NCBI RefSeq assembly: GCF_003268395.1
Contig: NZ_LQXQ01000018.1
Location: 1 to 64,000 of the forward strand
Source: Acinetobacter sp. CFCC 10889
GTDB taxonomy: Bacteria > Pseudomonadota > Gammaproteobacteria > Pseudomonadales > Moraxellaceae
DNA length: 64,000 nt
Direction of reading: 5' to 3'
Below are positions 30,612-40,473 of this stretch, piece after piece. How positions within the stretch are numbered: the first letter of the stretch is position 1; every line of letters begins with the position of its first letter. Under the pieces are notes generated by a model, which searched no databases, was not told the origin of the DNA, and saw only the letters and a program-made list of their open reading frames with translations. The translations under genes were made by a program, and so were the position numbers.

Positions 30612-31322
30612 TTAGCCTGCTTGGTCGAGCAACATGCTACGGATATGACCGATCGCTTTTGTTGGGTTCAAACCTTTAGGACATACAGACACACAGTTCA
30701 TAATCCCTTTACAACGGAACAATGAGAATGGGTCATCAAGACGACTTAAACGATCTTGAGTCGCTGTATCACGAGAATCGATGATAAAACGATATGCATT
30801 CAACAATGCAGATGGACCTAAGAATTTATCAGGGTTCCACCAGAATGATGGGCATGAAGTTGAACAACATGCACAAAGAATACATTCATATAAACCATCG
30901 AGATGTTCACGATCTTCAGGAGACTGTAAACGCTCTTTCGGTGGCGCAGGTTGATTATTGATTAGGAATGGTTGAATTTTGTCATACTGATCGTAGAACT
31001 GATTCATATCCACAACTAAATCTTTAACCACTGGCAAACCCGGCAATGGACGAATCACGATTTTTTCTGGTAAATCGTTCAAGTTCCAAAGACAAGCCAA
31101 ACCATTTTTACCGTTGATATTCACACCATCCGAACCACAAATACCTTCACGGCAAGAGCGACGGAATGTTAATGACTCATCTTCCACTTTCAACGCAAGA
31201 AGAGCATCAAGCAACATACGGTGCTTATCAGTCAATTCAAGTTTAAAAGTTTGCATGTACGGTGCTTTATCCTTATCAGGATCATAGCGGTAGATTTCGA
31301 ATGTACGGGTACCTCTACTCAT
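30612..31322 (-). CDS. sdhB: succinate dehydrogenase iron-sulfur subunit
   Basis: Passes electrons from SdhA flavin to quinone. Three cluster motifs: CREGICGSDGVNINGKNGLAC-type 2Fe-2S (from ~residue 57), CILCACCSTSCPSFWWNP for 4Fe-4S, and CKGIMNCVSVCPKGLNP for 3Fe-4S. 236 residues, normal. Last gene of sdhCDAB. Confidence 0.96.
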   Translation of the reverse strand: MSRGTRTFEIYRYDPDKDKAPYMQTFKLELTDKHRMLLDALLALKVEDESLTFRRSCREGICGSDGVNINGKNGLACLWNLNDLPEKIVIRPLPGLPVVKDLVVDMNQFYDQYDKIQPFLINNQPAPPKERLQSPEDREHLDGLYECILCACCSTSCPSFWWNPDKFLGPSALLNAYRFIIDSRDTATQDRLSRLDDPFSLFRCKGIMNCVSVCPKGLNPTKAIGHIRSMLLDQAG

Positions 31323-31336
31323 CTTATTTCTCCCAA

Positions 31337-33235
31337 TTAGAATGTACGTGGTTTAGGTGGAATTGGATCAACTTTCAATGGATTATAGCGTACTGGCTTA
31401 TATTCCAAGTGATTGTCTGTAGAGAACCACAATGTGTGTTTCATCCACTCATCATCACGACGACCATATGGGTAATCTGCATGATCAGGTGGTAACTCGT
31501 AATCTACAACTGTATGCGCACCACGACATTCTTTACGTGCAGCAGCAGAAATCAAGGTTGCTTTCGCCACTTCATATAAGTTTTCAACTTCCAAAGCTTC
31601 AATACGTGCTGTGTTGAATACTTTAGATTTGTCTTTCAAGTGAATGTTACGTACACGAGGTTCGATTGCAAGAATCTGTTTAACACCTTCGTCAAGTAAT
31701 GCTTGAGTACGGAATACACCCGCGTGATCTTGAACGATGTCACGGATTGCATCAGCAACTTCTTGTGCATTTTCACCTGAAGTTGAATCATCAAGGTGTT
31801 TAATACGATTTACTGTATTCGCAAGCACAGTTGTAGGTAATGGTGTGTACTCATCACCGTGATGTTTAGTCACGTAATCAATGATGTGTTCACCTGCAGC
31901 TTTACCAAATACAACCAAGTCAAGAAGTGAGTTGGTACCTAAACGGTTTGCACCATGTACAGATACGCAAGAACATTCACCAATTGCATAGAAACCTTTT
32001 ACAGGTTTAGTGAAGTTACGTTCACCACCATTGTGTGAATACACACCAGTTTCTTTGTTGTAGTTCGCAACAAGTTCTTGAGTTTCAGCACTTTCAGGAA
32101 GAACAACTTGACCATGAATATTCGTTGGAATACCACCCATTTGATAATGGATTGTTGGTACTACAGGAATCGCTTCTTTCGTGATGTCAACGTTCGCGAA
32201 TTTTTTACCGATCTCAAATACAGATGGTAAACGCTTCATGATCGTGTCCGCACCTAAGTGAGTCATATCAAGAAGGATATAATCACCTTTAGGACCACAA
32301 CCACGACCTTCTTTGATCTCTTGGTCCATAGAGCGTGATACGAAGTCACGTGGAGCCAAATCTTTCAAAGTTGGTGCATAACGTTCCATGAACGGTTCGC
32401 CGTCTTTATTACGAAGGATTGCACCTTCACCACGACAACCTTCAGTCAACAATACGCCTGCGCCCGCTACACCTGTAGGGTGGAACTGCCAGAATTCCAT
32501 ATCTTGTAATGGAATACCTGCACGAGCCGCCATACCAAGACCGTCACCAGTGTTGATATATGCATTCGTAGATGCACGGTAAACACGACCCGCACCACCA
32601 GTAGCAAACAATGTTGCCTTACCTTGGAATACTGCAATTTTGCCCGTTTCTTGGTCAATCGCAGTTACACCAAGCACATCACCTGCTTCGTTACGGATTA
32701 AGTCTAATGCAATCCATTCAACAAAGAATTGAGTACCCATTTTCACGTTGCTTTGATAAAGCGTGTGAAGAAGTGCGTGACCTGTACGGTCAGCAGCAGC
32801 ACAAGCACGTGGAACTGGTTTTTCACCATAGTTCGCAGCATGACCACCGAAAGGACGTTGGTAAATTGTACCGTCAGCGTTACGGTCAAATGGCATACCA
32901 AGGTGTTCAAGTTCATAAACAACTTGCGGTGCTTCACGCGTCATAAACTCGATTGCGTCTTGGTCACCTAACCAGTCTGAACCTTTAACCGTATCATAAA
33001 AGTGATAGTGCCAATTATCTTCTTGCATATTACCAAGAGATGCACCGATACCACCTTGTGCCGCAACAGTATGAGAACGTGTTGGGAATACTTTAGTCAG
33101 TACAGCCACATTCAAACCAGCTTGAGCAAGTTGGTAAGATGCACGCATACCTGAACCACCACCACCAACAATCACTGCATCGAATGTTTGATGTGGAATA
33201 TTTGTGTAATCTTCTTTAGGGGTTATAGCGCCCAT
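31337..33235 (-). CDS. sdhA: succinate dehydrogenase flavoprotein subunit
   Basis: Oxidises succinate to fumarate with covalently bound FAD. FAD site VIVGGGGSGMRAS, flavin-attachment His55 in RSHTVAAQGG, active-site segments TEGCRGEGAIL and HGANRLGTNSLLDL. 632 residues, slightly longer than the E. coli enzyme (588), mostly from an N-terminal extension and C-terminal differences. Its start overlaps the sdhD end by 13 bp. Confidence 0.96.
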   Translation of the reverse strand: MGAITPKEDYTNIPHQTFDAVIVGGGGSGMRASYQLAQAGLNVAVLTKVFPTRSHTVAAQGGIGASLGNMQEDNWHYHFYDTVKGSDWLGDQDAIEFMTREAPQVVYELEHLGMPFDRNADGTIYQRPFGGHAANYGEKPVPRACAAADRTGHALLHTLYQSNVKMGTQFFVEWIALDLIRNEAGDVLGVTAIDQETGKIAVFQGKATLFATGGAGRVYRASTNAYINTGDGLGMAARAGIPLQDMEFWQFHPTGVAGAGVLLTEGCRGEGAILRNKDGEPFMERYAPTLKDLAPRDFVSRSMDQEIKEGRGCGPKGDYILLDMTHLGADTIMKRLPSVFEIGKKFANVDITKEAIPVVPTIHYQMGGIPTNIHGQVVLPESAETQELVANYNKETGVYSHNGGERNFTKPVKGFYAIGECSCVSVHGANRLGTNSLLDLVVFGKAAGEHIIDYVTKHHGDEYTPLPTTVLANTVNRIKHLDDSTSGENAQEVADAIRDIVQDHAGVFRTQALLDEGVKQILAIEPRVRNIHLKDKSKVFNTARIEALEVENLYEVAKATLISAAARKECRGAHTVVDYELPPDHADYPYGRRDDEWMKHTLWFSTDNHLEYKPVRYNPLKVDPIPPKPRTF

Positions 33236-33612
33236 GACATCTTCCTATCAATTCGCCCAAAAATCTGGATTGCCCAGATTGCATATGCAATTACAGCAAT
33301 AATTACTGCTGACGTTAACACGATGCGTAAACCTGAAGCTGAAGGACCCATTTGACGGGTAGTCACATAGTCAGTGAATACTTGCCACATGCCAATCCAA
33401 GCGTGTACAACTAGAGAGAAAACAGCCAATAAAGATAAAATCTTCATTGGAAGTGTCATCATGAAGCCTTTCCATTGTTCATAGTCAAATCCGCCATTGC
33501 AAAGAATCCAACCAAGCACAACAACAGTATAAACAGCTAGAACAACAGCACTCACACGTTGGATATACCAATCACGAGAACCTGAACCCGTTAAACCTGT
33601 AGCACTTTTCAT
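33223..33612 (-). CDS. sdhD: succinate dehydrogenase membrane anchor subunit
   Basis: Inner-membrane anchor with three transmembrane helices (about residues 20-45, 55-78 and 95-117) that binds heme b and ubiquinone with SdhC. Conserved N-terminal SRDWYIQRVSAVVL. I use the ATG at 33612 (MKSATGLTGSG), which overlaps the sdhC stop as TAATG; five more residues upstream are possible but unlikely. Confidence 0.92.
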   Translation of the reverse strand: MKSATGLTGSGSRDWYIQRVSAVVLAVYTVVVLGWILCNGGFDYEQWKGFMMTLPMKILSLLAVFSLVVHAWIGMWQVFTDYVTTRQMGPSASGLRIVLTSAVIIAVIAYAIWAIQIFGRIDRKMSWAL

Positions 33613-34010
33613 TAGAGAACAATCCATACAAATGATGCGATAACAGAAATCGCAGCCAAAATTAATGCAATTGTAGCTGCAACACGACCACTTTGCAGTT
33701 CTTCAGCAAAACCGAGGTCAGCAAGTAAGTGCTTAATACCCATAATCAAATGGAATAATAAACCTGCTACAAACACCCATACAACAAAACGTACAATAAA
33801 GCCGCCAAAGATAGCTTGCACTTGCGCAAAGCCTTCAGGCGTAGACAACGATTTGTCTAAAAGCCACAAAAGTACCGGTACGAGTAAAAATACGATGACA
33901 CCTGAAAGACGGTGTAAGATTGATGCAATAGCCACAGGGGATTTTAAGTTTACATCTAAAACTTGACCCATGGACAAATTGACAGGTCTGTTGCTTTTCA
34001 CAGCGGGCAT
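33612..34010 (-). CDS. sdhC: succinate dehydrogenase cytochrome b556 subunit
   Basis: First gene of sdhCDAB. 132 residues with three transmembrane helices and the family segments SIASILHRLSGVIVF-like (SPVAIASILHRLSG, Ser/His/Arg of the quinone site) and LFHLIMGIKHLLADLG with the heme-ligand His. The start follows TACAGGATGCC closely; GCCCGCTGTG continues the frame. Confidence 0.94.
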   Translation of the reverse strand: MPAVKSNRPVNLSMGQVLDVNLKSPVAIASILHRLSGVIVFLLVPVLLWLLDKSLSTPEGFAQVQAIFGGFIVRFVVWVFVAGLLFHLIMGIKHLLADLGFAEELQSGRVAATIALILAAISVIASFVWIVL

Positions 34011-34951
34011 CCTGTAAGTAAAAACTCCATCCGGAGTTTGTTGGAATTAATTCGAAGGAAAGCTGGCATTATTAGGCAAGCGAATTGCCTAATTTTTTTA
34101 AACGACACTGAATTATAAATCGTGCACTGTCAAAATACAAACGATGCCATTTAGCTTTTTTATAAAAATACCTCTAAATAAGAATCATTTACAAAAAAAT
34201 TACATCTTATTTAGCAGATGAAAATCAAAGTTTTTAGGCTATGTTATTATTTTTTAAAATATTAATTAAATTCACAGTTCACACTTTTTATTATTTTTAA
34301 CTTTTTAAAAATTAAGACTAAAGCACAACACATTGCACTTACTATTTTTTGATTGAAAAATCATAACTTAATCTCCTCTCTCTATTTTAAAGTAGATCAT
34401 GACATGATTATATAAAGCTTTGATGATTATTTTTTTAATAAATACCACTCATAATCATTAAGTAATTTGACTTCATAGTTTATGAGTAGAAATAAGCACT
34501 TAGTTTGTGAATAAATTATGAAAAAAGATGCAATAGAATATATTTGCTTATTTTAACAGCAATATTTAGCACATTATTTAAGCTAAAGATTATTTTTTAA
34601 CCACTTAAAAGTTTTTTTTAACTATTTTTTAGGCAATCAATATCTAAAATGAAAATAAATATTTCAGTTGTTTTTGCGTTTATTTTTCACTCATCTGCAT
34701 TTTTTATTATTTGTAAGTTGTGATTATTAGATGGTTTTAAATTTTTCCGCCTTTTATCATAATATTTAAAATTTCAACAAATTTACCGATAAAAAGCCAT
34801 TTTTGTCGAGCAATAATAATTATTTTTATGCACCAAATCGAGAATTTGTCTTATTATACTGAGCCGATACTGTAAGTTTATTTGAAAATCTTTGAATGAG
34901 ATTGTATGACTAAGCTACTGTGCTGATGTCACTTTTTATCCATAAGTATAA

Positions 34952-34979
34952 TTGACAAAATTTCAGTACTCACTAAGCT
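34952..34979 (+). promoter_or_regulatory. possible gltA promoter
   Basis: TTGACA (34952-34957), 16-bp spacer, TAAGCT (34974-34979). The -35 is perfect, the -10 moderate. It would give a leader of ~87 nt that includes the inverted repeat at 35000-35037. Confidence 0.4.
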
Positions 34980-34999
34980 AATAGCAATTTTTGATCGGT

Positions 35000-35037
35000 C
35001 TAACTTGTTGAGTAATAGATAAAGATTAACAAGTTAG
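35000..35037 (+). promoter_or_regulatory. 10-bp perfect inverted repeat in the gltA leader
   Basis: CTAACTTGTT (35000-35009) and AACAAGTTAG (35028-35037), 18-nt loop, ending 34 bp before the gltA ATG. It could be an mRNA hairpin or a dimer operator; the A-run that follows rules out a plus-strand terminator. Confidence 0.45.
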
Positions 35038-35071
35038 AAAAAAACATTCACCAGGACAGGAGATCAATTGA

Positions 35072-36346
35072 ATGTCTGCAGCAACTGGCAAGAAAGCCGT
35101 TTTACAACTTGATGGCAAAGAAATTGAATTACCAATTTACAGTGGTACATTGGGCCCAGATGTAATCGACGTTAAAGATGTATTGGCCGCAGGTCACTTT
35201 ACTTTTGATCCTGGTTTTATGGCAACTGCTGCATGTGAATCAAAAATCACATTCATCGATGGTGGTAAAGGTGTTCTTTTACACCGTGGTTACCCGATTG
35301 ACCAACTTGCAACTCAAGCTTCTTATTTAGAAACTTGCTACTTATTATTAAGTGGTGAACTGCCAAATGCTGAACAAAAAGCTGAATTTGAAGCAAAAGT
35401 TCGCAACCATACTATGGTTCATGACCAAGTAAGCCGTTTCTATAATGGTTTCCGCCGTGATGCACATCCAATGGCTATAATGGTTGGTGTTGTTGGTGCA
35501 TTATCTGCGTTCTATCACAACGGCTTTGACGTTGAAGATGTAAACCACCGTGAAATTACTGCAATTCGTTTAATTGCAAAAGTTCCTACACTTGCTGCTT
35601 GGAGCTACAAATATACAGTAGGTCAACCATTCATGTATCCACGTAACGATTTAAGTTACGCTGAAAACTTCTTGTACATGATGTTTGCTACACCTGCTGA
35701 CAAAGATTATAAAGTTAACCCTATTCTTGCAAAAGCAATGGATCGTATCTTTACGCTTCATGCTGACCATGAGCAAAATGCATCTACGTCTACAGTACGT
35801 TTAGCGGGTTCTACTGGCGCTAATCCTTATGCATGTATCGCTGCGGGTATCTCTGCACTTTGGGGCCCTGCTCACGGTGGTGCGAACGAAGCTGTTCTTA
35901 AGATGCTTGATGAAATCGGCACTGTAGAAAACGTTGCTGACTTCATGGAAAAAGTAAAAACTAAAGAAGTTAAACTTATGGGCTTCGGTCACCGAGTTTA
36001 TAAAAACTTCGATCCACGTGCGAAAGTAATGAAAGAAACTTGTGACGAAGTTCTTAGTGCATTAGGTATCAACGATCCACAATTAGCACTTGCTATGGAA
36101 CTTGAACGTATCGCTCTTTCTGACGAATACTTTATCAAACGTAACTTATACCCTAACGTAGACTTCTATTCAGGTATCATTCTTAAAGCGATTGGTATTC
36201 CAACAGAAATGTTTACTGTAATCTTTGCACTTGCACGTACTGTTGGTTGGATCAGCCACTGGTTAGAAATGCACAGCACAGCTTACAAAATTGGTCGTCC
36301 TCGTCAGCTTTACACTGGCGAAACTCAACGTGACATTAAACGTTAA
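35072..36346 (+). CDS. gltA: citrate synthase (type II hexameric)
   Basis: Condenses oxaloacetate and acetyl-CoA to citrate. Catalytic motifs: [15 protein letters not shown] (His), [14 protein letters not shown] (His) and DFYSG (Asp). 424 residues, as for NADH-sensitive gammaproteobacterial enzymes. The start follows ACAGGAGATCAATTGA. Divergent from sdhCDAB, and ended by its own terminator. Confidence 0.97.
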   Translation: MSAATGKKAVLQLDGKEIELPIYSGTLGPDVIDVKDVLAAGHFTFDPGFMATAACESKITFIDGGKGVLLHRGYPIDQLATQASYLETCYLLLSGELPNAEQKAEFEAKVRNHTMVHDQVSRFYNGFRRDAHPMAIMVGVVGALSAFYHNGFDVEDVNHREITAIRLIAKVPTLAAWSYKYTVGQPFMYPRNDLSYAENFLYMMFATPADKDYKVNPILAKAMDRIFTLHADHEQNASTSTVRLAGSTGANPYACIAAGISALWGPAHGGANEAVLKMLDEIGTVENVADFMEKVKTKEVKLMGFGHRVYKNFDPRAKVMKETCDEVLSALGINDPQLALAMELERIALSDEYFIKRNLYPNVDFYSGIILKAIGIPTEMFTVIFALARTVGWISHWLEMHSTAYKIGRPRQLYTGETQRDIKR

Positions 36347-36370
36347 TTCGTTACACGTTCAGATCAAAGA

Positions 36371-36395
36371 AACCACCCTTTTGGGTGGTTTTTTA
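36371..36395 (+). terminator. gltA terminator
   Basis: AACCACCC (36371-36378) / GGGTGGTT (36383-36390) followed by TTTTATT, 24 bp after the stop. Confidence 0.88.
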
Positions 36396-36433
36396 TTCAT
36401 CATGTTAGGTGGATGAGATTTCGTGAGATTGAC

Positions 36434-37075
36434 TTAGCGAATATTAAAAGGAACTTTAGCTTCCTTTACCGTTACTTTTGCACCATTACACGCATTGGCA
36501 GTTTTAGTTGTGATTAAAATATAATTTTCTTGAGGCACAACTTTCATTGTGCTTGCAATTTCATGTCCTGTTTTACAATCTTCCTCACCCAAGGCTTCAC
36601 TATAACGCCCTAGATCACTTGAAGATTCAGCCGTAGCAACCACATAAGCTTCCCAACCATCAAAATAAACCAATTCATCACGGCGTGATGTTGCACCCTG
36701 CCCTGAACTTGCCAAACTTAACTCAATCAGTTGAATGGGCTTGGTTTTAGGCTGAACATTATAAATTTTAAACTCATTGCTTTGCCCACCGTATTCTAAT
36801 ATTTGTGATTGTTTCAACTTTGGACGCGTTAAAATATAACCACTCCAAAAATTTCGCCCTGCATTTTCATAGCTTACACCTGATAAATATGCCACTTCAC
36901 CAGATTTTAGTTTTATCGCTTTGGTATGCTCAATAGAAATTGCTTTTGGTGGGTTTGCATTAGAATCTTCTAAATTGGTAATCGTACTAATAATTTCTTT
37001 TGCTGTAGGCACGGCTGCAAAACTTGAAGAGAACATCAACAGTCCTGCACATACAGATAGAGATTGTTTTAACAT
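36434..37075 (-). CDS. exported protein of unknown function
   Basis: Start at 37075 (MLKQSLSVCAGLLMF), after AAAGGATAATAGTC; the 37 residues upstream overlap the YARHG gene and lack signal character. Signal peptide ending SFAA (~residue 22); mature part ~190 residues, soluble, with two cysteines near the end (EEDCKTGHEIAS, NACNGAKVTV). It follows the YARHG-domain gene by 40 bp and is likely co-transcribed. Not recognised. Confidence 0.7.
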   Translation of the reverse strand: MLKQSLSVCAGLLMFSSSFAAVPTAKEIISTITNLEDSNANPPKAISIEHTKAIKLKSGEVAYLSGVSYENAGRNFWSGYILTRPKLKQSQILEYGGQSNEFKIYNVQPKTKPIQLIELSLASSGQGATSRRDELVYFDGWEAYVVATAESSSDLGRYSEALGEEDCKTGHEIASTMKVVPQENYILITTKTANACNGAKVTVKEAKVPFNIR

Positions 37076-37115
37076 GACTATTATCCTTTTATACAGATTT
37101 ACTTTGGAAAATGGC

Positions 37116-37784
37116 TTAGCGTCCCCATTCCATTTGTGCCATATAAGGGCGCACTTTTTGAATGCGTTGAATATTGGTTTTTTCAATTTGCGTCAGTTGA
37201 TTTTCAACATTAGTACTACATGGCATATACCAATCCGCCTCTACAAAAGCATTGGCAATTTCTTTATTGGCAAATGAATAACCATGCCGTGCATAAATAC
37301 TATTACGCATATAATCAAGCTCTTCAGGTGGCAATTGCAAATCATCATCTTTTAACAAACGATTTGATGCCTCAGGAAATGAGCCTTCATTTTTTGCATA
37401 ACGGCATTGTTGAGGTTTGAGATCAAAATATTTAGGTTTAACCTTACCTGTTGCAGACTCCCAACTCGATTGTAATGTTTTAGGTTGGTTATGACTGACT
37501 TGAAAAATAAATGTACCACTGCTTGCCTTTGCACCACTTTCAACAGCTGTGATTTTATAACCAGTGGATGTTGTTTGTACTTTTCCTGAAAATTCTTGTT
37601 TGTTTTTCCCTAAAATGCTGTAGCCTTTAACTTGGTTTGCATCAATGGATTTGATAAATACGCCTATTTTTTGCCCATCATAAGCACCAGACCATGATGT
37701 TTTGAGTTGTTGAAGATCTAAAGCAAAACTGGACTGAATCAGTAGTACATTTACACCTAAAATAGCAAGTAATGATTTTTTCAT
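37116..37784 (-). CDS. exported YARHG-domain protein
   Basis: 222 residues. Signal peptide ending SFA-LD (~residue 21). The first half is beta-rich (WSGAYDGQKIGVFIKSI, FSGKVQTTSTGYKI). The C-terminal YARHG domain shows its signature MRNSIYARHGYSFANKEIAN and ADWYMPC. YARHG domains are extracytoplasmic and of unknown function. Upstream gene of a two-gene unit with the exported protein at 36434-37075. Confidence 0.8.
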   Translation of the reverse strand: MKKSLLAILGVNVLLIQSSFALDLQQLKTSWSGAYDGQKIGVFIKSIDANQVKGYSILGKNKQEFSGKVQTTSTGYKITAVESGAKASSGTFIFQVSHNQPKTLQSSWESATGKVKPKYFDLKPQQCRYAKNEGSFPEASNRLLKDDDLQLPPEELDYMRNSIYARHGYSFANKEIANAFVEADWYMPCSTNVENQLTQIEKTNIQRIQKVRPYMAQMEWGR

Positions 37785-37952
37785 TGTTATTCCTAAGATT
37801 TATAAGGCTCAATCTATTAATCAGTTTAATACAAATCTAATTTTTTAATTTGAATAAAACGTAAAGATTTATCAACACATTTGATTGATCCTAATCAAGC
37901 GAAGATCAATTTAAATGTACCTAATCTTCCCTATCATCAAGAATTTATTATC

Positions 37953-38629
37953 ATGCATAAAATAAAAAAATTCTCCTATAATCAAATATTACTCAGCATC
38001 CTATTCATTTTTTATCTTTACCTATGCATTCTCATGGTTAAAATTTGCCTACAGTATTTCCCATGGCAAGATGACCACAATTTTTTAGCACTCAAACAAG
38101 ATGTAGTTTTTACACAACCTTGGCGCTTCGCATTTCAAATTCATGTCATCGTCAGCTCACTGGTTTTAATCGCAGCTTTCACCCAATTTTCAAGTCAAAT
38201 TAGACAAAAATTTCCAAAAATTCACCGTTATAGCGGTTGGCTTTATATTTGTAGTGTTCTCATTTTTGCTTTACCAAGTGGTTTTATTATGGCTTTTTCA
38301 GCCGCAGGTGGTTGGCAAACCAAATTATGTTTTCTTATTTTAAGTCTACTTTGGGCAATAACGACTGGTATTGCCCTCTGCAAATCATCAAAAAACAGTG
38401 GTTCGCACACCGAGACTGGATGATCCGTAGTTTTGCACTTGCACTATCAGCCTTAAGTTTAAGAACATGGAAAATGGTTTTATATCAGTTACAGCCTTAT
38501 TTTGAGTGGCTCACACCATTACATATTTATCAACTTGAAGCATGGCTTGGCTGGACAATCAATCTGATCATCGCAGAAATCATTATTTTCAAACTTCATC
38601 AAAAAATAAAAAGCCCTAAACTGAGTTAG
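37953..38629 (+). pseudogene. DUF2306-family membrane protein, frameshifted
   Basis: Multi-helix inner-membrane protein: start at 37953 (MHKIKKFSYN), transmembrane segments near residues 15-37, 70-90, 108-128, then GIAL. The frame breaks at ~38376-38382 and ends at 38423. The other frame carries on as QIIKKQWFAHRDWMIRSFAL, the conserved loop of this family, through two more helices to 38629. One inserted base gives 225 residues. The role of the family is unknown. It is either a recent pseudogene or a sequencing indel. Confidence 0.75.
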
Positions 38630-38636
38630 GGCTTAA
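38612..38636. terminator. bidirectional terminator between the DUF2306 and BVMO genes
   Basis: AGCCCTAA (38612-38619) / TTAGGGCT (38626-38633) sits between two convergent genes and overlaps the DUF2306 stop. On the minus strand it is followed by a T-run (complement of the A-run at 38601-38611). Confidence 0.65.
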
Positions 38637-38651
38637 ATGCATAAAATATAC

Positions 38652-40442
38652 TTATGATGCTGTATCGTAATGCTTCAAATCTAAATCTTTTAATTGATCT
38701 TTTAGCTCTTGTAATGACCATGGCCAAGCAGCAAAGTTACGACCATTCTGATCTAAATAATAAGACTTACAACCACCTGCATTAAATACTGTCGTTTTGA
38801 GGTTACGCTGCACTTTAATATTGTGATAACGTACAACATTGCGCTTAATCTCAATACGCTTAATTTTTTGGTCACGCATTTTCAATAAGCCACTAACGAT
38901 ATAATCAATCTGTGCTTCTGCAATCCCAATAAATGAATCATATACCAAAATATTTGGTCCTAATACCAAGAACGCATTTGGCACTTTTTCAATACTTGCC
39001 CCTAAATATGCCTCTGGTGAACTATCTTTCCATAAATCAGACAGCAGTACGCCTTCAGAATTGGCAACACGTTGACCGATTGGCGGATGAGAAACCTCAA
39101 AACCTGTCCCCCAAATAATCACATCAACTTCATGGCGTTCGCCATTTGCAGCAACCACGGCATTGCCATCTATTTCAACCAAACCATGTGGAATCAGACT
39201 CACATTGTCTTGCTGTAATGCAGGATAATAATTGTTTGCAAACAATAAACGCTTACAACCAATATCAAAATTTGGGGTCACATCTTTACGCAATTGTTCA
39301 TCTTGGATTTGCAATTTAAGCAATTGTTTACTTAAGAAATTTACTGGTTTCAAAATTTTTGGATGACGTAAACCAAAATTAATACCATTTAAAATCTGTG
39401 CAATACTGTTACGCCATGTTTGCTGAATCACAGGGAATCGTTGTACTAGACCTTTTGCCGTATCCCCTAGTTCACGATCTGCTTTTGGCAAAACCCAAGG
39501 TGCTGTACGCTGAAATACAAATAACTCTTTCGCCAAAGGCTGTACTTGTGGAATAAACTGAATTGCTGATGCACCTGTACCAATCACAGCAATACGTTTA
39601 CCTTTAAGATCATAGTCATGATCCCAACGTGCTGAATGGAACATCTTACCTTTAAATGTTTCAATACCTTTTACTTTTGGCATTGATGGTTCAGTAATAG
39701 GACCAGTCGTGAAAATTACTGTTTTAGACTGGAATTTACCTTTAGAAGTTTCCAAGTTCCAAACATGATTCGCTTCATCCCATTTAGCACTGAGTAACTC
39801 ATTACCAAACTCAATTTTTCCACCCAAATCATGCTTTTCCACCACTTCTTCTAAATAACTTAAAATCTCAGGTTGTTTAGCAAATAGATGGCTCCACTTG
39901 TGACTTGGTGAAAAAGAGAATGAATACAATGCTGACGGTACATCACAGCCACAACCCGGATAATTATTGTCACGCCATGTACCACCCACTCGTGCCGCTT
40001 TCTCAAGCACAATATAATCGTGATAACCTGCTTGATTCATTTTATATGCTGCTGCAATGCCTGAAATCCCTGCACCGACAACAATCGTATCAAACACACG
40101 TACAGGTTCTTCTTTCTTCTGAACAGGAGCTTTTTGCTCTACTGTTTTTGCAGTTTGCTTTTCAACACTTTGTTCTTTCACCACTGCTTTCGTTTCAGCT
40201 TTAGGTTCAACTTTTGGCGCTACTTTAACCTCAGCTTTTACTTTTTCCTTTACTTCAATTTTTTCATCTACTTGTGCTGCTTCCTTCACTTCAGGTTGAG
40301 CAGTTTCTTTTGCAATGGTTTTTTCAACTTTTGTCACATCAGGCTGTGTAACTTGCTTTACATCTTCAACTGTGGTCTGTTTTGGCTTTTTCTCTGAGGT
40401 GTTTTCTTCAGGCAAAGTATCTATTGATGTTTCTGTTGTCAT
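38652..40442 (-). CDS. Baeyer-Villiger-type flavin monooxygenase with a long Lys/Glu/Val-rich N-terminal extension
   Basis: FAD/NADPH monooxygenase that would oxidise ketones or similar carbonyls. FAD site IVVGAGISG at ~residue 119-127, the typical GGTWRDNNYPGCGCDVPS, the type I BVMO fingerprint FxGxxxHxxxW (FKGKMFHSARW) and NADPH site VIGTGASAIQ. Unusual: the first ~112 residues are low-complexity, made of K, E, V, A, P, T and Q in repeated charged segments (VKEKVKAEVKVAPKVEPKAE). Typical members lack this extension. Clustered with an SDR and a PF10118 protein on the same strand. Confidence 0.85.
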   Translation of the reverse strand: MTTETSIDTLPEENTSEKKPKQTTVEDVKQVTQPDVTKVEKTIAKETAQPEVKEAAQVDEKIEVKEKVKAEVKVAPKVEPKAETKAVVKEQSVEKQTAKTVEQKAPVQKKEEPVRVFDTIVVGAGISGIAAAYKMNQAGYHDYIVLEKAARVGGTWRDNNYPGCGCDVPSALYSFSFSPSHKWSHLFAKQPEILSYLEEVVEKHDLGGKIEFGNELLSAKWDEANHVWNLETSKGKFQSKTVIFTTGPITEPSMPKVKGIETFKGKMFHSARWDHDYDLKGKRIAVIGTGASAIQFIPQVQPLAKELFVFQRTAPWVLPKADRELGDTAKGLVQRFPVIQQTWRNSIAQILNGINFGLRHPKILKPVNFLSKQLLKLQIQDEQLRKDVTPNFDIGCKRLLFANNYYPALQQDNVSLIPHGLVEIDGNAVVAANGERHEVDVIIWGTGFEVSHPPIGQRVANSEGVLLSDLWKDSSPEAYLGASIEKVPNAFLVLGPNILVYDSFIGIAEAQIDYIVSGLLKMRDQKIKRIEIKRNVVRYHNIKVQRNLKTTVFNAGGCKSYYLDQNGRNFAAWPWSLQELKDQLKDLDLKHYDTAS

Positions 40443-40473
40443 TTTTCTTTACTCAAACTCTTGATGACTTAAA

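Larger units (their letters stand above)
34011..35071. other. 1.06-kb AT-rich divergent intergenic region, sdhC / gltA
   Basis: No frame here looks coding on either strand. The DNA is very AT-rich with many A/T runs, typical of a long control region. It must hold the promoters of sdhCDAB and gltA, the two entry points of this TCA block. I can point only to a possible gltA promoter (34952-34979) and the inverted repeat at 35000-35037. The remaining ~900 bp shows no repeat or RNA gene I can support. Confidence 0.6.
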
